DNA from: Closterium sp. NIES-65 | Taxonomy: Eukaryota; Streptophyta; Zygnematophyceae; Desmidiales; Closteriaceae | Direction: 5' to 3' | Assembly (NCBI GenBank): GCA_948144175.1 | Contig: CANXME010002051.1 | Span: forward strand, 372,001 to 436,000 | DNA: 64,000 nucleotides | Translations under genes and position numbers: made by a program | Part shown: positions 20,656-32,255 of the stretch, one piece after another | Position numbering within the stretch: the stretch's first letter is position 1 | How the letters are laid out: every line of letters begins with the position of its first letter | Notes under the pieces: generated by a model | Seen by the model: only the letters and a program-made list of their open reading frames with translations | Told to the model about the DNA's origin: nothing | Databases searched by the model: none

Positions 20656-21422
20656 GTAGTGGAGTTGCTGGGGCTGGAGGTACTGCTGGACCTGGAGGTG
20701 CTGCTGTCGACTTTGAGGTTGGAGGCCCTGGAGCTGGAGGTGCCGGTTCTGGGGGTGCTGCTAATGGTGGTGCTGGTACTGGAGGTGCTGTTGCTGGTGG
20801 CGCAGGCGCGGGAGGTGCTGGAGCCGCTAGAGGTGCTAATACTGGAGGTGCTGGCGCTAGAGGTTCTAGAGCTGCAGGAGGTGCTGGAGCCACTGGTGCT
20901 GGTGGCACTGCATAGCCGCGACTGTTCTTCGCCACCTGACTCCGTGCTTCGCCAGGTTCTTATCCTCCTGTCCTCTATTGGTCTTCCGTTACAGCCTTGG
21001 TCACCGATGCCTGCTCCTTCTCCTTACACTGAGCAGACAAGAGGTCTTGCTGAGCGTCTTGCGCCTACGTCTCGTCCTGTCTCGCCTGTTTGCACTGTCC
21101 CCACTAGTCGTACTGGTCGTCGTGTTCCTCGTGAGCGTCCGCTTCCCCGGCACGCACCTCATGGCCCTAGGGCCTTCCTCTTCTCCGCAGCGTGTTCCCC
21201 TGTCATCCCCTCCTGCATCTTCTCTGCCTGACGTTCCACACCCTGACTCTGACCGCGCTCGTGCTGCTCACCCTACTCTCACGCGTCTGCTTGCCACTGT
21301 TATCACTGACCCTTCGTTTGAGTCCATTGCTCCGTCTGCTTTAGTCGCTGAGCTTGTTGACTTTGCTGCTGCCTGTCGTCTAGACTTCGCTGCTAGTCTT
21401 GTTGCTGGGTCTAAGTCTGTCT
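20656..21422 (+). mobile_element. Copia element A, left piece (integrase-RT linker)
   Basis: Plus-strand linker sequence of the main copia family: GCTGGAGGTGCTG-type repeats, then PAPSPYTEQTRGLAERL and TRLLATVITDPSFE. Frames shift at least twice. It ends at the TGTCT target site (21418-21422). The sequence continues exactly at 35468 across element G, and the joined reading matches the uninterrupted sister copies. Confidence 0.9.
20657..21422 (+). pseudogene. Pol linker fragment of A
   Basis: Recognisable only by alignment to F, C and G. Two overlapping frames (20602-21231 and 20978-21433) each carry parts of the linker, so indels have accumulated; no catalytic domain is included. Confidence 0.75.
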
Positions 21423-21547
21423 TGTGGAAATGAACGAGAATGAAATCACTAAGGGAAAGTTGGGTACAAGTACAAACCCTAGAAAGCTGTACCCCATATA
21501 TGCTACCCCACTATAGCCTACAGTAGCTATGTCATATAAATCTGACA
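21423..21547 (-). repeat. 3' LTR of G (125 bp)
   Basis: In element sense TGTCAGATTTATATGAC to CATTTCCACA. A CACCCCCATAGG (polypurine tract in sense) adjoins at 21548-21559. The telo-box AAACCCTA lies at 21475-21482. Confidence 0.95.
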
Positions 21548-21754
21548 CACCCCCATAGGCAAAGTGGGGGAGAACAAGGGGTTACAAGACCAGTCAAGCA
21601 AAGCAAAGCAAGCTCAGGGTGGATCACAAAGTCACCACACATTCCGAGAACAAGTTCAAGGCCACAAGGCCAGTTCACATGCAGGATTACATATATATAT
21701 AAGGCTAGACAAGCAAGAGCAGGTGTATATATATATGCAGCAGTACAAACAAGG

Positions 21755-22326
21755 TCAAGGGGTGAGCAAGTGAGGCAAGGTAGGCACAAGACCCAGCAGA
21801 GTACAGAAGCGTTGATGATCACAAGGCGGAAGTGCCTTGGTGAAGATATCAGCAGTGTTGGCCTCAGAGGCCACGTACGCAAGCCGCAGCTGACCACGCT
21901 GCTGTAGCTCACGAGCAAGGAAGTAGCGGAGAGCAATGTGCTTCGTTCTGTGCTCCAATCTCTTCTCTCGACACAAGGCCAGCAAGGCCTTGTTGTCTAT
22001 GTACAGCACTGGAGGAGAACGAGGCGGCTCTCCGAGGTCAGTCAGCAGGTAGGTGAGCCAGCGAAGCTCCTGTGCAGCCATGGCCCCCGCGTAGATCTCA
22101 GCCTCACAATTGGAGCCGAGAACAGAAACGAGCAAGCAGCCCGCCACGAAACAGAGCCGGAACCAAGGCTGAAGGTGTAACCCTGTGACGACCGCTGCGT
22201 AGCCTGGTCGTCAGCCCAAGAAGCGTCTACATGCCCAGTGAGGACCACTGGACTCTGCCCTCCAAGCACAAGCCCCATGCCCGACGTACTGCACAAGTAG
22301 CGCAACACCCTCTTCGCTGCAGCCAT
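21755..22326 (-). pseudogene. RNase H of G
   Basis: Copia RNase H in two frames. The first half (VLTGHVDASWADDQ, RSSQGYTFSLGSGSVSW) is followed by a small indel near 22150. The second half then reads CEAEIYAGAMAAQELRW, YIDNKALLALC, RTKHIALRYFLAREL and ANTADIFTKAL, ending TGA. This copy preserves the site that the telomere patch destroyed in F. Confidence 0.88.
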
Positions 22327-22335
22327 GTGCTCTAG

Positions 22336-23880
22336 TCAGTGTCTCCTAGGAGCAACATAGCGTGCGAGATTGCTAAGAGGGTATGCAAGGTCAGGTCGTG
22401 TGCAGGTCATCAGGTACATGAGGCAGCCAACAAGCTCTGGGTACGGGCCACTCGACTCTACGGACTCATCCGAAGGCAGAGCTGAGAGCGAGTGGCGAGT
22501 AGGCAGAGGAGTGGCCTGAGGCGAGGAGTACGTGAAGCTGAAGCGCTGAAGGACCTGCTGCACCATGTGTGACTGAGTCAGGGTAATGGTGCGGCGTGCT
22601 CTGTCCCGGGTGATCTGCAAGCCAAGGTAGCTGCGCAGTTCACCCAGGTCTGTGCACGTGTGTCTCTTCTGCAGCTCGAACTTCACGTGAGCGAGTCCAG
22701 CAGTGTCACCTGTGGCAAAGACCAAGTCGTTGACGTACACGAGGATGTAGAACGGCGGCAAAGAATTGTCGGTGCGCAGAAACAGCGACGGGTCGGCAGT
22801 AGAGGGAGCAAACCCAAGAGCCGCAAGTGTAATTCTCAGTGTGTCGTGCCACTCACGCGGTGCCTGGCGGAGACTGTAGACTGGCCGCTGGAGGCTCCAC
22901 TGGGTGCCAGGAGGAAAAGATCCAGTGAAGCCAGGTGGGCAGCGAAGCCAAATCTCCTCGTGCAAGCTGCCCTGCAAGAAAGCAGTGCTGAAGTTAAGAG
23001 AGTGCAGCTCGTAGTCACGGTGAGCAGCTATGTACAGCAGTACCCGAAGAGTGGTCATCTTTGGGGTAGGAGAGAAGGTCTGAAAGTAGTCAACTCCCTG
23101 CCGCTGACTGAAGCCACGAGCCACGTAACGCACCTTGAAGACAGGCGGAGAACCCGGCGGCCGCTTCACCCTGAAAATCCACATGCCACTGACGATGTTT
23201 GCCCCAGGAGGGGGAACCTCGTCAACGTAGGTGCCTGTGGACTTCCAGGAAGCCATCTCTGCGTCCATAGATGCCTGCCACTGAGAGGAATAGGGACCCT
23301 CTATCGCCTCTGCGTAAGAGCGCGGAGTCGGGATGTCAAGTGCATCCGGGTCTCCCTCAGGGGTAAGCAGTACGGACACGAGATGAGGTGAAGCAGCAGC
23401 CAAACACTGGAACTCCTCCTGCCTGTCCTCAAGGACGTCCGTGCCAAGGGCACACTCACCCCCGACGGACGGAGGACAGACAGACTCAGACTCGGCGACA
23501 AGACTAGCAGCGTAGTCGAGACGACAGCGAGCAGCAAAGTCAACGAGCTCAGCAACTAGGGCAGACGTAGAAGTGGACTCAAAGGAAGGATCAGTGACAA
23601 CAGTGGCAAGGAGACGCGTGACAGTAGGACTGGCAGCACAAAGAGATTCCGACTCCGGGTCGGTAAGAGCAGGAAGAGAGGACTCAGGAGGAGAAGGCAA
23701 TGGGGCAGGCAGAGGAGCAGTGGACGGACGCAGAGACATCCGGTGCGTGTCAGGGAGGAGGACGCTGATGCGAACCACGACCACTAGCACTAGCAGCACG
23801 GAGAGGCGACACAGGGCGAGACGCACGCTCACGACGCTCAGCAAGACCTCCAGTAGGACGAGTGTAGGGAGAAGGAGCAA
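22336..23880 (-). pseudogene. Linker and reverse transcriptase of G, active site YVND
   Basis: Open frame of about 514 residues. The last part of the linker (TRLLATVVTDPSFE, PPSVGGECALGTDVLED with an uninterrupted glutamine after it) leads into copia RT: PPGANIVSGMWIFRVKR, GFSQRQGVDYFQTFSPTPKM, HSLNFSTAFLQG. The catalytic box is YVND (22726-22737) instead of YVDD, a G-to-A change in the first metal-binding Asp, expected to abolish polymerase activity. It is otherwise the least damaged RT of the family here, and ends TAG just before RNase H. Confidence 0.9.
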
Positions 23881-23899
23881 GCAGTGGGGAGGCAGGCTG

Positions 23900-25446
23900 T
23901 AACTGTAACTGCGACGGGACAGACTGTGGACACTCTAGGGGAGAAGGAGGACCAGGAGAAGTCGGGAGACCAAGAGCCCGCACAAGGAGCGGAACGAAGT
24001 ACGGCCAAGGCCGCGCAGCGACTCCAGACACAGCATGGACAGCACCAGTTCCCCCAGTAATAGCACCAGCGCAAGTAGCACCTCCAGCTCCATTAGCTCC
24101 AGGACCTCCAGCAGCACCCTCAGCAGGACCCGCACCAGCACCGCCAGTAGCACCGTGAGCTTCAACACCCGCAGCAGCTTCAGCTCCAGTCAGAACACGA
24201 GAAGGTGCAGTGGCTCCAGCTCCAGTAGTACCCGCAGGCCTAGCAGCTCCAGTACTCCCAGTACGAGCACCTCCAGGACCCGTGGCACCAGCACCCTCAG
24301 CAGTCGAAGAACCTCCAGCTCCAGCAGCACTCACGGAGCCGGGCAAACCACTCACGTAGCTCCTGTGGAGAGAGTGGCTCCCGTCGAGATGGAGCGCTCG
24401 GAGAACGTCCAGGCCCAGCACCGCCAGACGCCAGACGAGCAGGCCCAGATCCCTCAGGCTCCGCAGCCCCAGGCTCAGCACCTCCAGGCGTAGCACCCCC
24501 ATGCTCAGCACCCCCAGTCGTAGCACCCCCATGCTCAGCACCCCCAGGCCCAGCACCCCCAGTCGTAGTACCCCCAGGCTCGGGACCCCCAGGCTCAGCA
24601 CCCCCAGACTCAACACCCCCAGGCTCAGCACCCCCAGTCGTAGCACCCTCAGACTCAGCACCCTCAGACTTTGCACCCCCAGGCTCAGCACCACCAGACT
24701 CAGCACCACCAGCAGCACCAGAGTCACCAGCAACCTCGACAGGCTCGACTGCGTCTACCTGGGACACACCTGAAGGGGCAGGACCCTGAGGGGGGAGGGG
24801 GTCTACCGGGGGGGGACCTGGCACAAGGAAGAGCTGGGGCGGGGGGGGGGACGGAGTGCGGTAGGGGAAGAAACGGTAGTATGGGACCGTTTCATCAAAT
24901 GTGACGTCCTAGGAGGACAGAACACGGCGAGAGGTGGGGTGGTAGAACTGCCACCCAGGGGGGAAGCCAAGGAAGACGCAGGGAGCAGCACGAGGGGAAA
25001 GCTTGTCCGCAGACAAGTCGCGGACAAACGCCCGAGATCCCCAGACACGGAACACAGACGCATCGCCAACCTTCCCCGTCCACAGCAAGGCTGGGGAGGT
25101 CTCAGGCATGGAGACCCTGGGTTGAAGGTTGATCTGATGCGCCGCGTACCAAACCGCAAACAGCCGCATGCATCATGGACGTACAGGCGACGTCCATGAC
25201 CATGCCAATGCGGCGCTCAGCAATCCCATTTTGCTGTGGAGAGTCCGGAAGCGTGAAGGTCTGGCGGATGCCTCGTGCACGATAGTAGGCTCGCAGAAGG
25301 CCATAGGAGAACTCTCCGCCTCTGTCAGAGTGCAGACGCAGAACAGGAAAGTCCGAGACGAAACTCTGCCTGAGCTGGAGACGAGCTGCGCGGATCTAGT
25401 CGATCAACACCTCAGTGACGTCGCCCTTGCTGCGCAAGGGGAAGAC
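23900..25446 (-). pseudogene. Integrase C-terminal part and repeat linker of G (left of H)
   Basis: From the H target site: FPLRSKGDVTEVLID, then TAG at 25396-25398 in place of Trp (W in F), the DRGGEFS segment, a deletion of about 25 bp near 25160, and the integrase C-terminal region (VWGSRAFVRDLSADKLSP). GGAEP-type repeats follow at about 24410-24720. Frames shift near 24900 and 24350. Confidence 0.85.
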
Positions 25447-26278
25447 TGCGGAGATAACTGCTGCAACGGGAGCTAGACTACGGGCTAGGCACGCGTGCTC
25501 GTGTGATCTCTGCGTTCGTTCACTTAGACGTTTCCTTGTGTTCACGCTCATTGCTAGTTCACGGGGAGAATTTGCAAGAGTTTCACTAGGAAAACATGAC
25601 AACAATGATAGCAACAACATTGGCAGCATTGACTACATCACAGCTAGCTAGGCTGCTGGTCGACCTCCAGCGCAGCACGGTCGACCGCACTCCAGCGTAG
25701 CAGCGCTCGCACCGCTCCAGCGTAGCAGAGTAGCGGTTTGCCAACGTTGCAAGTCCACGGTGTGGTAGCGCTGCAGCAAGTCGGCTGCACAGCGTTGCAC
25801 CCGCAGGACAACGGTGCACCTGCTTCGCAGGTGCGCGCAGCTGGTTGGTGCGCACTTCCCTGTCACGTGCACAACATAGACGCCTGGTAGACTCCACACC
25901 AGCGACTGTGCCCACCAGCCACGTGGACCTCGGGATACCACCCCCGAGGTCGGCCTCGCAGTCTCCACCCTGGCGACACTCGCGCACGTCGCCCGGGTAT
26001 CCCGATCGACCGGGCAACCACGCCTAGTCGACTCACGCAGTCCGTAGCTGGCCACGCATGCCCGGCGTCCCCAGTCCGGCGTCCAGGCGCGCCCAGGACG
26101 CCTTTCGAACCCCCAGGTCAGCGTCCAGACGCCCAGGACGCCGACCAAACCTCCAGAGCGGCGTCCCTCCTCCCAAGACGCCGACCAGACAACCAGGTCG
26201 GTGTCTGGGCCCCCGGGACGCCCAGGTCGGCGTCCGGACCCCCCCCCCTAACGCCGTGCAGACGCCTACGACGTCGAC
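25447..26278 (-). repeat. 3' LTR of H, truncated (832 of about 1,059 bp)
   Basis: Homologous to 31192-32023 of the 5' LTR with scattered, mostly C/T or G/A differences. The homology stops at 26278, where RNase H coding sequence begins directly. Both copies contain a block of GGCGTC-rich short repeats (about 26060-26260). Confidence 0.93.
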
Positions 26279-27846
26279 TACGACCCCCTCCTTACCAGCT
26301 TCAGTGGCCGCCACGTACTCCGACTCGGTCGACGACAACGTCGCGCACTTGATGCGCTGGCTCGACCAGGAGACCGCAGCCCCTCCGTAGATGAACACGT
26401 AGCCACCCGTGCTCGTCCTGTTCTGACGTTGCGCGTAGGGGCAGTTGATGGCTGCTGTTGCTGATGCTGAACAGTTGAGCTCACCAGCATCGTCGGCGTC
26501 CACGTAGCCGACCAGCTCCAGCGACTCGGGTCCACCGCCAAACTCCAGGGCGGTGTCACGCGTGTTGGCAAGGTAGGCGAGGCAGCGATCGACCTCGCAC
26601 CAGTGCTGGTCGCTCCTCACCGTGCGGCCGCTCCCCAGCTTGCTGCAGGCGAAGGCGATGTCCGGCCTCGTCTTCGTCGCCGCGAACTGCAGCGAGCCGA
26701 CCTTCTGCCGGTATTCCTCCTCCTGCCGTTCCTGCGCCTACTCATCGTCGAAGGTGAGCTCGGCGTAGGCGCCGACCGAGACCGGCGTCTTCGGGGTGCG
26801 CCCGGTCTACTCCTCGTCGAGGAAGCGCCTACGCAGCTTGTCAGCGTAGCCCAGCTGGTGCAGCCACAGCTCCCCGCCGACCTGTGGCGCACGATCTCCA
26901 GCCCGAGGTACTTCTGCACCGACGAGATCTCGCGCAGCTCGAAGGCAGCTTCCAGCAGCTCCTTCAGCTCCTTCAGCATCGCGGCACTACTGCTGGCGGC
27001 AAGCAGGTCCTCGACGTAGACCAGCACCCAGCAGTCCACTCCACCCTCGCCGACCCTGAAGTAAAGAGCCTCGTCGACCTGGCTCTTCTTCCACCCAGCG
27101 CCGACCAGCACATCGTTGAGCGCCAAGTACCACAATAGCGGCAACTGCTTCAGCCCGTACAGGCTCTTCAGCAGCTTGCACACCCGGCCGGTTCCGTCGT
27201 TGAAGTAGTCCGGCTGAGACATGTACAGCACCCGATTGAGCTTGCTCTGCAGGAAGGCGTTCTTCATGTCGAGCTGCATCAGGTTAAGGTCGAGGACGGC
27301 GACGATGCTGAGGAAGATCCTCAGCGTGACGTAGCTGCTCACCGGCGCGAAGGTCTCGTCGTAGTCGGCGCCGTACACATGTGTGAAGCCCTTCACGACC
27401 AGCCTCGCCTTCTCTCGCTCGACGGTGTCGTCGATGTGGTACTTCGTCGTCAACACCCACAGGTTCTTCATGACGTTCACCCCCAGCGGGCGTTCGACCA
27501 GCTCCCAAGTGCCCATGTTGATGAGGCTGCGAATCTCCTCCTCCATGGCGGCCTTCACCGTCGGGCCCTTCCAGCTCGCCAACGCCTCCTTCACCGTCAT
27601 CGTCGAGATGTCCCAACGGTGCTCGGGGTCGGCTAGCATGTCGGGGTCGAGCTCCGGAAACTCCTCATCCTCCTCGGCGTCGTCGTACAGCAGGTCGTCG
27701 TCATCGTCCACGTCATACACTGTGGTGTAGGCAGCGGGGACGAAGAAGTCAGGCGGCCTCCGAAGTCGGCTTGAACGCCGTGGTCCCGGCTGGACCTCCT
27801 CGGGGTCCCCTCCATCGTCGCTGTCGTTGCTGCCCTCGGCGTACTG
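26279..27846 (-). pseudogene. RT and RNase H of H, active site YVED
   Basis: Same frame as the upstream gag-pol after a TAG at 27847-27849. Copia RT: WKGPTVKAAMEEE, KARLVVKGFTHVYGADYDETFAPV, LMQLDMKNAFLQ, then YVED at 27007-27018 in place of YVDD. A one-base frame change near 26880, TAGs at 26807-26809 and 26738-26740, then RNase H (YVDADDAG, KCATLSSTESEYVAATEAGKEG) which breaks off into LTR sequence at 26279. Loss of the RNase H end and the altered RT box make it inactive. Confidence 0.9.
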
Positions 27847-30800
27847 CTACTCCTCAGCCGGCGTCCCAGCTGACTGCTCCCCTGTTGTCGGCTCCCTTGC
27901 CAACGACCCGGTTGTCGACTGCTCCGTAGTCGGCTTCACGGCAGCGTGCTCCTCAACCTGCTCCTCCCCTGTCGACGTCGACTGCAAACCCATGTCGACC
28001 TGCCGCTCGTCACGTCGGCCACCGGCGATGCACTTGGCCAGCGCCGAAGGCGACGTCCCGCTACTCCCCTCATCGCCGGAGGCCGACACCGAGGCCAGCC
28101 CACGCAGGTCGGCCACAAGGGGAGGGGCAGGGGTCAGAGGGGGAGGGGCAGGGGGGCGGACATCCTCAACGTCCTCAGTAGCAAGCTCACCGACCTCGAC
28201 AAGCAGCAGCAGTGTCGCCGACGAGGTGTCAGAGGGCAGGGTGGACGACGAGCGGCCGGACACCGGCCCATGCTCCGTCCTCCATTCGGCCAGTGACATC
28301 TCTTCGTAGAACACCACGTCCGACGTGGTGACCACCCGATCAGTGTCGACGTCGAGGAGCTCCCAACCCTTGCTCGCCGCCGACACGCCAAGGTGCAGGC
28401 CCCACCTGGCCGTCGGCTTCAGCTTTCCACCACGCTGCTGCTCAGGGACAAGGAACTGCACCATGCAGCCCCACACCCGCGCCAGCGACAAGTCGGGCTT
28501 CTTCACGGTCAGCAGCTTGTACGGCGTCGTCCCCGGTGGCAGCGTCGACCTCTCAAGGCATTTGCGGACCCAGACGGCCTACCGCAGAGCGAGGTGCCAC
28601 CAGTGGTGCCGTACACCCATGTGCAGCAGCATTGTCCGCACCGACTCCACCACCGTCCTCATCTCCCGCTCCGCCATGCCGTTCTGCTGCGGGGTGTATG
28701 GGCAGGTCAGGTCGTGGACGATCCCCTTGCCGTTCACGAAGTCGGTGAACTGCTTTCCGAGGAACTCCCCTCCCCGGTCTGAGCGCAGCATCAATACCAA
28801 CTTCTTCGTCTGCCACTCAGCCACCGACAGCCACTGTACGAACGCTTGCAGCGCATCTGACTTCTTGGCGACCGGCTTCACCCACACGTAGCGGGTCTTG
28901 CGGTCCTTCAGCAGCAAGAAGTACAGGCTGCCATCCTTGGCAGCCACACGGAACGGCCCGCACAGGTCGATGTGCACGACGGCTAGCACGCCGTCGGCGT
29001 CGGAGCCTTGGTCGGGGAAGGTGTGCCGCGCTAGTTTCCCGCCGACGCACGAGACACACGGGGAGTCGGCGTCCGTCGCCGAGCTCCGTATGGTGTCCAT
29101 GCCGACATGTGCAAGCCGCGCATGCATCCGGTCCGGCGTCGACTTCGTCTTCGAGACGATCGCCCGCAGAGCCACAACCTCCGTCGTGGGCGACGTCAAC
29201 CTCGTTGAGCAGGGACGCAGGTCGGTGCAGAGGACGCGCCCGGAGTACGTCGCCCGACTGAGCACCACTCCGGCTGCAGAGACGAGCATCATTCCCTCTC
29301 CGTCCTCCTGCAGCTTCACGCCGTGTTCCTTCAGCTGGCCGGCGGAAAGCAGGTTGGCCCGCACACCCGAGACGTACAGCACGTCGAGGATGAGCACCTC
29401 CTTCCCGGCCTCTCCTTGCAGGGCGTCGGTGCCACGGCCATGGACGTCCTGCAGCGCCCCATTGAAGCCGCGCGCGTGCTTGATGGAGCCGCTCGGCTGC
29501 AGGTCAACGAAGACCTCCTTCATCCCCATCAGGTGGTGGGAGCAGCCGCTGTCGAGCAGGACCACCGCCGGGTTCGTCTGCACCGCTGCCGCCACCGCCT
29601 GGAAGTCCTCTCCGGCCTCCGGCGCCAGAGAGATGGTGGGCTCCACGACGCCGGCCAGCGAGCACGACGCCGTCTTGTTGTCTCGCCCCTTGCCGCCTGC
29701 AGCGGAGTCGGCGTCCTTCGCCGAAGTCGACGTCTTGGTCGACTGCTTCTCCTTGCGCGGCCCGTTTCCTCCTCTATGAGGATGACAACTGCTCGACCCC
29801 CCACGGCCGCCCTTGTCGTCATCGTCGGAGTCACTCCGGTCGGGACACTCGAAGGAGAGGTGATCGGGGCTGTGGCAGATCCAGCACTCCCGACGTCGAC
29901 CTCCTCCTCCGCGACCGCCGTCCTTGGGCGACTTCTTCTCGACCTCCTTGGTCGAATTCGAGCCACCACTTCCGCCGCCACCAGATTGTCCGCGCTGTCC
30001 TGGTCGGCCTCCTTGCTTCGCCGAGGCGACGAAGTTGGCCTGCGCCAAGAGTTCCTGGGACCGCTCAACATCCTGCATCGCCTCGTCCTGCAGGATGTAC
30101 GAGGTCAGGTTGTCCTCGTTGAGCGTCGCCCTCGTGCTCGATGCCATAGACAGCCGCTTCAGCAGGTTATAGCTGCTAGAAAGTCCCTGCATGACATGGG
30201 TGATGTACGACGCCGTGGAGTACTGCGCGCCGGCCATCCTGATAGTGGCAAGAATTCGCCGGGCTCGGTTGCAGTAGTCAGTCGCTGTCTCCTCGTCACC
30301 CATACGCAGGTGCGTCAGCTGTCCCTCTAACTGGGCAATGAACAGGTCGTCGGTGACCTGGTACGTCGACTCAATGAAGTGCCACGCTCGGTGGCCGGCG
30401 TCAATGTACTCCCGGCACCACTTCAAGGCGATCTGCACGCCCGGCGAGCAGCACCGCGAGATGACCGTGAAGGTCAACAGCTGCACTTCGCGAAATTCCG
30501 CGCACAGGTCGGGGTGGTGCTCTCCCGGCGTCGCCACGGTCCCTCGGGCGAAGCCGATCAGCCCGGCCATCTCCAGCTGGGGCTCGATAGCTTCCTTCCA
30601 GGTGAGAATGTCGGGTCGACCGACCAGCGGAGGGGTGACCGAGATCCTGTCCTGCGTAAACTTGAAGTAGCCGTAGCTCGGCGCAATCCCACCTGCCGTC
30701 ACCTGGGACGCCGACATCGGCGATAGCCCACTCCGTCGACCTCCGACGTCACCCTGCGAAGAGCCTGCAGCCGCCAACTACTGCATCCCTCGCGCCTGAA

Positions 30801-31092
30801 CGCCGCCGACTTCATCGACGTGTATCACACCTCGCTGCCTCGACGTGCCTCCCACACTGCTGCCGACCTGACCTCCAACGGCGTTGACGCCCACGTCGAC
30901 GCCGCCGACGTGGTTCACCGGTCGAGGAGAGGCAGGTCGAGAAGGGGGGTGCTCCTCCGCCCACACGGAGCGGAGTCCGGCTTCGACGACTGCCCAGGGT
31001 ATCGCCCCATACTCCTGGGCCTCATGGCGTCTCCTTGCATCCTCCAGCCGTCCCTCTAGGGTGTCCATCACCTCGGCATCGCCTACGCGCAC
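27847..31092 (-). pseudogene. Gag, protease and integrase of H
   Basis: One frame with TAG stops at 30778-30780, 28579-28581 and 27847-27849. Gag is followed by a CCHC knuckle CWICHSPDHLSFEC (about 29850-29895), an acidic/glycine-rich stretch, protease VLLDSGCSHHLMG, GAG-pre-integrase (MHARLAHVGMD...CVSCVGGKLARHTFP) and integrase with HIDLCGPF, RSDRGGEFLG and PQQNGMAERE. A variable proline/acidic linker follows. The start codon is not certain: an ATG at about 31068 is in frame, the upstream codon is GTG. The catalytic residues of integrase and protease are still readable. Confidence 0.9.
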
Positions 31093-31177
31093 GCTAGTGA
31101 CTGTACGGCTGCCAGTCTACGAACACGATCGGTATGTGGAAAGTCGGCTAGACTGAACTACGTCGCGGTGTTGTCCA

Positions 31178-31191
31178 CGCTCACCGCACCA
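31178..31191 (-). promoter_or_regulatory. Putative PBS of H
   Basis: TGGTGCGGTGAGCG directly follows the 5' LTR in element sense. The TGG start fits a tRNA CCA end, but it is not the initiator-Met primer used by the other elements here; the tRNA is not identified. Confidence 0.5.
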
Positions 31192-32250
31192 TGCGGAGAT
31201 AACTGCTGCAACGGGAGCTAGACTACGGGCTAGGCACGTGTGCTCGTGTGATCTCTGCGTTCGTTCACTTAGACGTTTCCTTGTGTTCACGCTCCTTGCT
31301 AGTTCACGGGGAGAATTTGCAAGAGTTTCACTAGGAAAACATGACAACAACGATAGCAACAACATTGGCAGCATTGACTACATCACAGCTAGCTAGGCTG
31401 CTGGTCGACCTCCAGCGCAGCACGGTCGACCGCACTCCAGCGCAGCAGCGCTCGCACCGCTCCAGCGTTTCAGAGTAGCGGTTCGCCAACGTTGCAAGTC
31501 CACGGTGTGCTAGTGCTGCAACAAGTCGGCTGCACAGCGTTGCACCCGCAGGACAACGGTGCACCTGCTTCGCAGGTGCGCGCAGCTGGTTGGTGCGCAC
31601 TTCCCTGTCACGTGCACAACGCAGACGCCTGGCAGACTCCACGCCAGCGACTGTGCCCACCAACCACGTCAACCTCGGGATACCACCCCCAAGGTCGGCC
31701 TCGCAGTCTCCACCCTGGCGACACTCGCGCACGTCGCCCGGGTATCCCGATCGACCGGGCAACCACGCCTGGTCGACTCACGCAGTCCGTAGCCGGCCAC
31801 GCATGCCCGGCGTCCCCAGTCCGGCGTCTAGGCGCGCCCAGGACGCCTTCCAAACCCCCAGATCGGCGTCCAGACGCCCAGGACGCCGACCAAACCTCCA
31901 TCGCGGCGTCCCTCCTCCCAGGACGCCGACCAGACACCCAGATCGGTGTCTGGGCCCCTGGAACGCCCAGGTCGGCGTCCGGACCCCCCCCCGGACGCCG
32001 TGCAGACGCCTATGACGTCGACCAGGCGCCCGGGTAGTCGTGGCGACGCCCAGCTCGGCGTCCAGCTTCCCAGGACGCCATCTAGGCGTCCGGGACACCA
32101 ACCAAGCGTCCAGGGCGGCGCCCTCCAGCCAGGCGCCCTTGCAGTGGCCCCCGTGCCCACTGCTGCAGGTCGGCTGCAACCCCGGCACACCCGACCACAA
32201 GGGTGGCTCCGCCCAAGCGAGGACAGGGCCTTACAACGCTCTCGTTGACA
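31192..32250 (-). repeat. 5' LTR of H (1,059 bp)
   Basis: In element sense it begins TGTCAACGAGAGCG and ends ATCTCCGCA. It is much longer than the LTRs of the other copias here. A GGCGTC/GACGCC-rich short-period region lies at about 31800-32110. Confidence 0.93.
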
Positions 32251-32255
32251 AAGAC

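Larger units (their letters stand above)
25447..32250 (-). mobile_element. Copia retrotransposon H (third lineage), inserted in the integrase of G
   Basis: Bounded by AAGAC on both sides (25442-25446 and 32251-32255). The outer termini are TG and CA. The 5' LTR is complete (31192-32250). The 3' LTR (25447-26278) has lost about 227 bp at its inner side in a deletion that also removed the end of RNase H and the polypurine tract. Minus orientation; gag-pol is interrupted by several TAG codons. Its proteins differ clearly from those of both the A/F/G and the I lineages. Confidence 0.96.
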
